This document shows positions 1 through 5,011 of a DNA stretch of 6,098 nt, one piece after another. Numbering within the stretch: the stretch's first letter is position 1; each line of letters starts with the position of its first letter. This DNA is from Acidobacteriota bacterium (GTDB lineage: Bacteria > Acidobacteriota > Vicinamibacteria > Vicinamibacterales > UBA2999), in NCBI GenBank assembly GCA_013813075.1, contig JACCSI010000040.1, positions 1-6,098 of the forward strand, read 5' to 3'. The position numbers were made by a program, and so were the translations under genes. The notes beneath the pieces were generated by a model. That model was not told the DNA's origin. It did no database searches and saw only the letters and a list, made by a program, of their open reading frames with translations.

Positions 1-85
1 CAATCAGCGAGGCGGGCTCTACGGCCGGCCGGGACTGACATGCGGATACCGAGAGCGCCGCAACCGCCATCAATACTCGACGCAC
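1..85 (-). CDS. Probable lipoprotein, N-terminal fragment (runs off left edge)
   Basis: Only the first 28 codons are in the window. Read from GTG at 85, the peptide begins MRRVLMAVAALSVSACQ. It has two arginines, a short hydrophobic alanine/valine/leucine stretch, and a lipobox-like VSAC that puts the lipidated cysteine at residue 16. This is the pattern of a type II (Lsp-cleaved) signal peptide, so the mature protein is probably membrane-anchored outside the cytoplasm. The GTG start is preferred over the ATG at 70 because it supplies the charged n-region and has AGAGAGG six bases upstream. The gene lies 52 bp downstream of the HD-GYP gene on the same strand and could be the next operon member. 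The mature function cannot be told from the 12 residues visible after the cysteine. A chance open frame is possible, but the signal-peptide pattern plus the ribosome binding site make it unlikely. Confidence 0.6.
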   Translation of the reverse strand, partial: MRRVLMAVAALSVSACQSRPAVEPASLI

Positions 86-91
86 TCCACA

Positions 92-98
92 CCTCTCT
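92..98 (-). promoter_or_regulatory. Ribosome binding site for the left-edge lipoprotein gene
   Basis: On the minus strand the bases read AGAGAGG and lie 6 nt before GTG at 85. This match decides the GTG start over the downstream ATG at 70, which would have the motif 21 nt away. Confidence 0.45.
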
Positions 99-107
99 GT
101 AGATAGT

Positions 108-129
108 CGATCCTTCGGATCGGCCGATC
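108..129. repeat. Overlapping inverted repeats between the HD-GYP and lipoprotein genes
   Basis: CGATCC (108-113) and GGATCG (117-122) form a 6-bp inverted repeat around a 3-nt loop. It overlaps a 12-bp perfect palindrome, GATCGGCCGATC (118-129). The two structures share bases and exclude each other. They lie in the 52-bp gap after the HD-GYP stop codon. No T-run follows on either strand, so this is not a convincing intrinsic terminator. It could be an operator, an RNA processing hairpin or chance. Confidence 0.35.
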
Positions 130-137
130 GGTAGGGC

Positions 138-1532
138 TCACAAATATGTCAATGGATCGAGGCCGAACGTGCCCGGATCCACCGGGCTGCTGACTGCCGT
201 CGGCCCGGTCGATGTCTCGCCAGCTTCCCACAAGTTGACGTCGAACGGGCGCATCAACTTTTCGCCGGCGGGGTCGGCGATGACGCGCACCGTGGGGCGG
301 TAGGGGTCGGGGGCGTAAATGCGCAGCACGACGCCGAGCTCACCGGTATCCAGCCGCACGAGATTACCGGGCGGGTAAATGCCCATCAGCTGCGAGAAAC
401 GGCGCACCAGATGCTGGTCGAACTGCACCCCGTCGTTTCGTTTCAGGACGGCAAGAATCCGGTCCGTCGGAAAGGATTGCTGATACGCCCGCTGCGACCG
501 CATCGCGTCGTAGACGTCGGCGATGCTGCATAACATCGTGCCAAGGTTGAGCGTGGCCCGCGTGACGCCAATCGGATAGCCGCTGCCATCAATCCGCAAA
601 TGATGCTCGAATGCCACGACCGCCGCCAGCGGCGGCATTTCCGGCGTGCGCCGCAGAATCTCGGCGCCATCGACCACATGCATGCGCATCACGGCAAACT
701 CGCTGTCGGTCAACTTCTCCGGTTTACTGAGAATTGCAATCGGTGTGCGAACCTTGCCGATATCGTGCATCAGTGCCGCGAGGCCAAATTCCCTCAGTAG
801 CGACCCCTCGACGCCAACGGCGCGCGCCTGTGCCATCGTCAGAATCGACACGTTCACCATGTGTGTAAAGGTGTAGTTGTCGTATTCCTTCAAGGCGGTT
901 AATGCGACCAGAGCCGTGCGGTTTTGCGCCACGGCCTGCGCCAGGTTGTCGACAAGCTGCCGCGCTTCCTGCGGATCGGGCTGACCCTCCACTTGTGCGG
1001 CGTCCCACAGGCTCCCGGCCATGCTCACCGCGTCGGTGTAAAGCCGGCGGATCGTGGCCACGTCAGCCGCGGACGTGCCGACCCGTTCATCAAGGCTGAT
1101 GCGCCCGACTCGAATGTTGGGCAACTGCTGGAGGGTGGCAAGGGGGTCGGCCGGCGACGCGCCCGCGGCGGTGTCACCCGGTTTGCGTTCCGGGTGAGCC
1201 ACCGTCAGGACCAGCGTGCTGAGGGCCTCCGATGTGACCCCCCGGTCGAACGCGATCCGTTCTATGCCAAGCGCTTGCAGCCGGCGGATCAACTCGCCGT
1301 AATTCTCCGCCGCCTTCGCAAGCGGCGTATCGCCGACGACGATTTCCTGTTGGATGAAGCCGATCGCCATGGTCGGGTGGTCGGCGAGCAACTGCACCAC
1401 ACTTTCGCCAAAAGCTTTCATGGCGCGCTCGACCAGTGGATGCCCAGGCGCATACAGCTGAGCGCTGCGCACGGCGGCGGCAAATCTCCGCACCGCGTCG
1501 TCGGCAACGCGCAGACGGCGCCCGGGGTCCAT
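138..1532 (-). CDS. HD-GYP domain protein with N-terminal LYxxxHP module (putative c-di-GMP phosphodiesterase)
   Basis: The protein has 464 residues. HD-GYP proteins are metal-dependent phosphohydrolases, and most characterised members cleave cyclic di-GMP. Residues about 10-115 form an N-terminal module (LYAPGHPL at 26-33) shared with both upstream genes. A less ordered linker follows to about 190. The HD-GYP core spans about 205-385: H224, HDIGK 256-260, H285, HH 310-311, DGSGYP 315-320 and D339 in IADVYDA. The usual HHE triplet reads HHL here, so the Glu is missing. Residues about 387-425 (LVRLDTGELGVVLR) resemble the small C-terminal domain common after such cores. No signal peptide or membrane segment is seen, so it should be cytoplasmic. 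The start is ATG at 1532, preceded by AGGAGG and overlapping the upstream stop as TAATG, which implies translational coupling to the HEAT gene. The frame stays open to 1718, but that extension lies inside the HEAT gene. Enzyme class is well supported; substrate is inferred. Confidence 0.95.
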   Translation of the reverse strand: MDPGRRLRVADDAVRRFAAAVRSAQLYAPGHPLVERAMKAFGESVVQLLADHPTMAIGFIQQEIVVGDTPLAKAAENYGELIRRLQALGIERIAFDRGVTSEALSTLVLTVAHPERKPGDTAAGASPADPLATLQQLPNIRVGRISLDERVGTSAADVATIRRLYTDAVSMAGSLWDAAQVEGQPDPQEARQLVDNLAQAVAQNRTALVALTALKEYDNYTFTHMVNVSILTMAQARAVGVEGSLLREFGLAALMHDIGKVRTPIAILSKPEKLTDSEFAVMRMHVVDGAEILRRTPEMPPLAAVVAFEHHLRIDGSGYPIGVTRATLNLGTMLCSIADVYDAMRSQRAYQQSFPTDRILAVLKRNDGVQFDQHLVRRFSQLMGIYPPGNLVRLDTGELGVVLRIYAPDPYRPTVRVIADPAGEKLMRPFDVNLWEAGETSTGPTAVSSPVDPGTFGLDPLTYL

Positions 1533-3778
1533 TAATTCGGCCTCCTGGCGACACGAGCTGCGGGCCCGTGCAGTGCCGCTTTCGCGGCTTTGCGAACACC
1601 ACGTGGGCCCTCTTGGACCGCCTGTTCGAGCGCACGCTGCGAGTCGGGCGAACCACAGGCGCGAAGCGCGTTGGCTGCCGCCATGCGAAGCCGCGCCGTC
1701 CGGATCGGCGCCCACCATTCTCCGCGTCTAAGCACCCTCGTCAGCGCGTTCACCGAGTCGGCGTCGCCACCGAGTTTGCCGAGCGCCTCCAGCGCCGAGA
1801 CGTACACGGCCTCCAGGCGGCCACGACGATCGCCATGCTCGAGAATGTACACAAACAGCGGCGCCGCACGGTCGTCGCGCGCAGCGCTCAGCGCCTGCAT
1901 GATCGCCTCCCGCGTCCGGTCGCTGCTCGATTTGAGCGCTTGCTCCAGCACCGCATACGCATCGTCGGTGCCGATCTGGACAATGGCGCGGAGTGCGTCG
2001 CGCTGCACGCCGGGCTCGGCGTCCTCGAGCAGCGACGCCAGGTCGGGTAAGGCATCGGCGCCACCGAAGGTGCGGAGTAACTCGATGGCCGTACGGCGCA
2101 CCGCGGGATTCGCGGACGAGCGCAGCTCGTCGGCGTAGGCGCGACCAGCCGCTCCGAAACTGAGGAGGACTTCGCGCAATCGTTTCACCGCGCCACCCTG
2201 TTCACTGGCCAGCGCTTCGGCGAGCGGCCCGATGACGGTCGGCCCAAGCGTACGGCAGAACGCCGAGATGGCTTGTACTTCCTCTTCGTCGGCCTGGCGA
2301 ATAAAGAGGACGACGTGCTTCATCAAGGCGCCGGTGCGCAGACGGTCGATGCCTGACCGTGCCAGTGTCGCGAACGGCGCGCCTTCTTCCCCTGCGGCAA
2401 CCACCGCCTCGAGCAGTTGCTGTGCGAACGCCACATTGCCGATCAGTATTAATTGATCGATGGCGCTCACCGCTGACTCGAGAACTTTCTGCCACGCCTC
2501 CGGTCGCGATTCGATGTCGAGCAGATCCAACAGGACCTGCTGTTCCAACCGGCAAACCTCGTGGTCGGTGACCGTTGCCAGCCACGCGCTGATCCGTTCC
2601 GGCGGATCGTCACTGACGCGTTCGACTTCGACGGCGTGCGCACGCGCCGTGGCCAGCTCTCGGCCATACTCGTCCGACACATAGTTCGAGTCCGAGTACG
2701 ACGTCAGCAAATCCGCGGCGCTCTTCCACAGGTCAGGGAATTCTGGTTGCCGTCCAATTGGCAGGTTCGAGGCTTCGCTCCTCGCCATGTCCAGAAGCTG
2801 CGCGCGTTTGTCCTCTTCGGGTACGAGTGCCTGGAATGCCTGCGTCAGCCGTGCGGTTGCTCCGTGGTCGCGCGACACCGACTGGGCGACGAACTCGGCC
2901 ACCGTGTGATCCGTCACTCGGGCGCGGACCTCCCCGGGTAGATCAATTCCGGGTTCCTGGAGGCTGCTCCCCATCGGGACGCCGGTCGTGATCAGCGTGA
3001 CGACGAGGTCAGGCGTCAGTTGGGGCACGCCCCCCGCGATTTGCCCAAGAATGCGATGCAGCTGATCGGGTTGCGTACGCGCGACGAAATCGGCCAGCGC
3101 CTGCAACACCCGCAGCACGATTTCCTTTTTCCCGCGCTGACCACCCTCCGACGCCTTCGTGACGAACTGCTCGGTAAACTCCTTGAAGCGGGTGGTGTCA
3201 CCAGCGATGTCGAACAGCGTGCCCATAGCGTTGTCGTCCAGGTCCGACAGCTCGCCTTCGAGGTAATTGGCGATGATCCGGTCCCAGCCGCTGTCGAGGC
3301 CACCACTGCGTTCGCGTAACACTTCGCCGTAATCGATTTGCCGCAGCTCGATGGGCCCGCCACCGGCGGCCATCCAGGCACGGCCGATACCGCCCTCGGC
3401 GCGAATTTCCTCCGGGCTGCGCGACAGCAGCGAGAGAAAGGTGTGCCACGTGGTCGGCGTGAGATCGCCGGTCAGCCGCAGTTCGCCAATCAGCTGCGCA
3501 TGCAGCAGCGTCGCCAGCTCGAACAGCCCGCCTTCCGGTTTCACGGGGGCGCGTCCGTCGAACAGAACCGATTCGGGCAGGACGGTGAGCACCGCGGTGC
3601 CTCCTGCGCGCAGACGCTGCGCGCTGTCGGCGACACGTCCGAGCGATGCCTGGATTGCCGGATGCGTAGCGGGATACAACGCCACCACCCGCGCCGCGGC
3701 CTTGCAGGCGCGTGCAAACTCGGCAAGGCGCACGGTTTCGTCCGGCGACAGCCGATCAGCGTGGTCCGTCGCTGCCAT
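1532..3778 (-). CDS. HEAT-repeat protein with N-terminal LYxxxHP module
   Basis: The protein has 748 residues. Residues about 15-160 are the N-terminal module shared with the flanking genes: LYPATHPA at 34-41, LFDGRAPV at 72-79 and IDYGEVLRER at 148-157. Residues about 160-540 are predominantly alpha-helical with no domain I can name. Residues about 545-740 are helical repeats of HEAT/PBS-lyase type, seen as units such as NPAVRRTAIELLRTFGG, PGVQRDALRAIVQIG and the last unit GVRKAAKAALHG. HEAT repeats are protein-binding solenoids, so a scaffold or partner role is likely. No catalytic motif, signal peptide or membrane helix is seen. The start is ATG at 3778, with only a weak GGA-type ribosome binding site. 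It lies inside the end of the broken upstream gene (23-bp overlap). The stop overlaps the HD-GYP start, so stoichiometric production of the two proteins is plausible. Function is unknown; partnership with the HD-GYP protein is inferred from context and the shared module. Confidence 0.93.
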   Translation of the reverse strand: MAATDHADRLSPDETVRLAEFARACKAAARVVALYPATHPAIQASLGRVADSAQRLRAGGTAVLTVLPESVLFDGRAPVKPEGGLFELATLLHAQLIGELRLTGDLTPTTWHTFLSLLSRSPEEIRAEGGIGRAWMAAGGGPIELRQIDYGEVLRERSGGLDSGWDRIIANYLEGELSDLDDNAMGTLFDIAGDTTRFKEFTEQFVTKASEGGQRGKKEIVLRVLQALADFVARTQPDQLHRILGQIAGGVPQLTPDLVVTLITTGVPMGSSLQEPGIDLPGEVRARVTDHTVAEFVAQSVSRDHGATARLTQAFQALVPEEDKRAQLLDMARSEASNLPIGRQPEFPDLWKSAADLLTSYSDSNYVSDEYGRELATARAHAVEVERVSDDPPERISAWLATVTDHEVCRLEQQVLLDLLDIESRPEAWQKVLESAVSAIDQLILIGNVAFAQQLLEAVVAAGEEGAPFATLARSGIDRLRTGALMKHVVLFIRQADEEEVQAISAFCRTLGPTVIGPLAEALASEQGGAVKRLREVLLSFGAAGRAYADELRSSANPAVRRTAIELLRTFGGADALPDLASLLEDAEPGVQRDALRAIVQIGTDDAYAVLEQALKSSSDRTREAIMQALSAARDDRAAPLFVYILEHGDRRGRLEAVYVSALEALGKLGGDADSVNALTRVLRRGEWWAPIRTARLRMAAANALRACGSPDSQRALEQAVQEGPRGVRKAAKAALHGPAARVARRPN
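1541..1546 (-). promoter_or_regulatory. Strong Shine-Dalgarno for the HD-GYP gene
   Basis: On the minus strand this reads AGGAGG, a perfect anti-16S match, 8 nt before ATG at 1532. It lies inside the last codons of the HEAT gene. It fixes the HD-GYP start against the open frame that continues upstream to 1718. Confidence 0.85.
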
Positions 3779-4821
3779 GTTCCAGATGACTCAGCGGCTC
3801 GATCCCGGTGTCCTGTGGATCCACCGCTTCGATGATCGCGAGCGGGAACTCGCCGCGCTCGTCTCGCTCCCACGTGTTGGCCAGAACGTCTTGCTCGAAG
3901 TTGTGCCCGTTGGCGTCCTGGATCAATTGGATTTGCGGCCGGAACGGATCGTCCGGATGCTCGCGCATGACCACGGCCAACTCGCCGGTATTGAGGCGCA
4001 CGAGGGAGCCGACCGGAAACAGGCCCATCATGTTCACGACACGCCGAAGCAGCGCGCGATTGAAGGCGGTACCATCCTGTTGCTGCATGATCGCCTCGAT
4101 GCGAGCGGTCTCATACCTTCACGATAGACGCGAATGCCGCGCAGTGCGTCGAACATATCGACCACGGTGACGACCATCGTGCACAGGTTCAGCTGCGGAA
4201 TCCCGACAGTCGTCGGCCAGCTCTCCAACGGCCCGCACATCCTTGGCGATCTCCAGGAGGCGCCGCTGCTCGATTTCGGTGAACGTGCGCCGTCCCCCGA
4301 CGATGGAACGGACGATGGATCGCCACAGTGCATCGCGTCGCGCCGGGCCGGGATCCGATTCGCGTTCGAGCAGCTCCTGATAGTCGATCTGTTCGAGCAC
4401 AATTGCGGCATGGCCCAGTTCAGCCCCAGATCGCCGCCGGTCCGCCTCGGGCGCGGCGCTCCATCCGTCCGATGGTCAAGGTCGCCAACAGCGCGCGAAT
4501 GGCTGCATCGGACGCCGGGGCGACCAGCGACAACTGCAGGATATCGAGGTCGTGTAACAGGCGCGGGCATTCCGCCGCCACTGCGTCGGGCGCATCGAGC
4601 GGCGCGCCGTCGACGATCAGAGACTGTGGCGTCTCCGCCAGCATCAGCGGGCCGGCGATTGTGACCGCGGTGGTCCGTGACACCAGGCGATCGATGGCCA
4701 AGCCCAGGGCCGGATGCTCCGGCGGATACAGCTTCCAGGCGCGCACGCCGATCGTCAAGGAGCGGGCCGTGGCCAGGGCATTCGTCGTCGTCTGGGGCGG
4801 CTGAATGGCCGGCTCTGACAT
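3756..4821 (-). pseudogene. Broken HD-GYP gene with LYxxxHP module: two frameshifts and loss of the HD core
   Basis: Three frames must be joined to read this gene. From ATG 4821 the N-terminal module is clear: LYPPEHPA at residues 31-38 and IVDGAPL at 69-75. The frame then stops at 4420. Removing one G from the GGGG run at 4427-4424 restores it to PAAIW-AELGHAAIVLEQIDY and on through LLEIAKDV, which parallels the HEAT protein's module. Near 4216-4200 the sequence jumps in a different frame straight to PQLNLCTMV...VVDMFDAL. It therefore skips the stretch matching about residues 209-322 of the neighbouring HD-GYP protein, with all its metal-binding histidines, HDIGK and GYP. Near 4112-4109 one base is missing, after which the frame continues to the C-terminal domain (GSLVRLNTGELAVVMR) and the stop at 3758-3756. 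The present 1066 bp plus about 330 bp equals the intact paralogue's 1395 bp. An in-frame TGA directly before ATG 4821 rules out a longer start. Assembly error remains possible, but three lesions favour real decay. Confidence 0.85.
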
Positions 4822-4840
4822 TCAGCGCATACGATATACT
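4815..4840 (+). promoter_or_regulatory. Possible sigma70-type promoter for the phosphorylase gene
   Basis: CTGACA at 4815-4820 (5 of 6 to TTGACA) and TATACT at 4835-4840 (5 of 6 to TATAAT) are separated by 14 bp. This is shorter than the optimal 17 bp, so the call is weak. Transcription would start near 4847 and leave a leader of about 165 nt. The -35 half overlaps the start codon of the divergent broken gene. The same A/T-rich patch is also the only candidate -10 region for the minus-strand cluster, but I see no good -35 on that side. Confidence 0.3.
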
Positions 4841-4854
4841 GCCTCGCTTCTCGA

Positions 4855-4888
4855 GGAGTCGCAGGCTTGGCCGACTCCAGGGAGTCGG
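4855..4888 (+). repeat. Mutually exclusive hairpins in the phosphorylase leader
   Basis: CGACTCC at 4872-4878 is the exact reverse complement of two identical heptamers, GGAGTCG at 4855-4861 (10-nt loop) and GGAGTCG at 4881-4887. The second pairing extends to 8 bp with C4871-G4888 and a very short loop. Only one can form at a time. A further partial copy, GGAGTC, lies at 4925-4930. No T-run follows, so neither stem is a standard intrinsic terminator. The layout would suit an RNA switch or a repeated protein-binding site; this is inference. Confidence 0.45.
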
Positions 4889-4917
4889 ACCCTCATTGCC
4901 CCCTAAGACGTGCGACA

Positions 4918-4983
4918 CCTCGTCGGAGTCAGCCGCTGTAGGCAGCCTGGTTGGAAGTGGGTCGACGACCTGCACCGACGAGG
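4918..4983 (+). repeat. 9-bp inverted repeat enclosing two small hairpins
   Basis: CCTCGTCGG at 4918-4926 is perfectly complementary to CCGACGAGG at 4975-4983. Between them GCTG/CAGC (4935-4938 with 4943-4946) and GGTC/GACC (4960-4963 with 4967-4970) can each form a 4-bp hairpin, giving a three-way-junction-like fold. The 3' arm ends 28 nt before the phosphorylase start. GC-rich DNA produces such pairs by chance fairly often, and I recognise no known RNA family here. Confidence 0.35.
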
Positions 4984-5011
4984 CGGCGCAGACGCGCAAT
5001 CGAGTGCTGTG

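Noticed and set aside
1..102. Plus-strand open frame from the left edge to TAG at 100
   Set aside because: Its peptide is a low-complexity, arginine- and proline-rich shadow, whereas the opposite strand gives a coherent lipoprotein signal with a ribosome binding site.
924..1535. 203-residue plus-strand open frame
   Set aside because: It is antisense to the HD-GYP gene, whose motifs are unambiguous, and has no family features.
1533..1718. N-terminal extension of the HD-GYP protein by 62 residues
   Set aside because: It lies wholly inside the HEAT gene in another frame, has no family similarity, and a perfect AGGAGG directly supports ATG 1532.
3351..4127. 258-residue plus-strand open frame
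   Set aside because: It is antisense to the HEAT gene and the broken HD-GYP gene, has a serine/arginine-rich shadow composition and no recognisable domain.
3756..4821. Three separate small genes instead of one broken gene
   Set aside because: The pieces align in order with consecutive parts of the neighbouring HD-GYP and HEAT proteins and join cleanly with single-base changes, so they are remnants of one gene.
4871..4888. Intrinsic terminator
   Set aside because: An 8-bp stem with a 2-nt loop is present, but no T-run follows on either strand.
4850..4990. tRNA or small structured RNA gene
   Set aside because: No GGTTCGAATCC-like T-arm or 7-bp acceptor pair was found. The hairpins are reported only as leader structure.
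4034..4999. 321-residue minus-strand open frame
   Set aside because: Only its stretch from about 4210 to 4110 (PQLNLCTMV to VYREGM) matches HD-GYP. The rest is an out-of-frame shadow of the broken gene and the intergenic leader.
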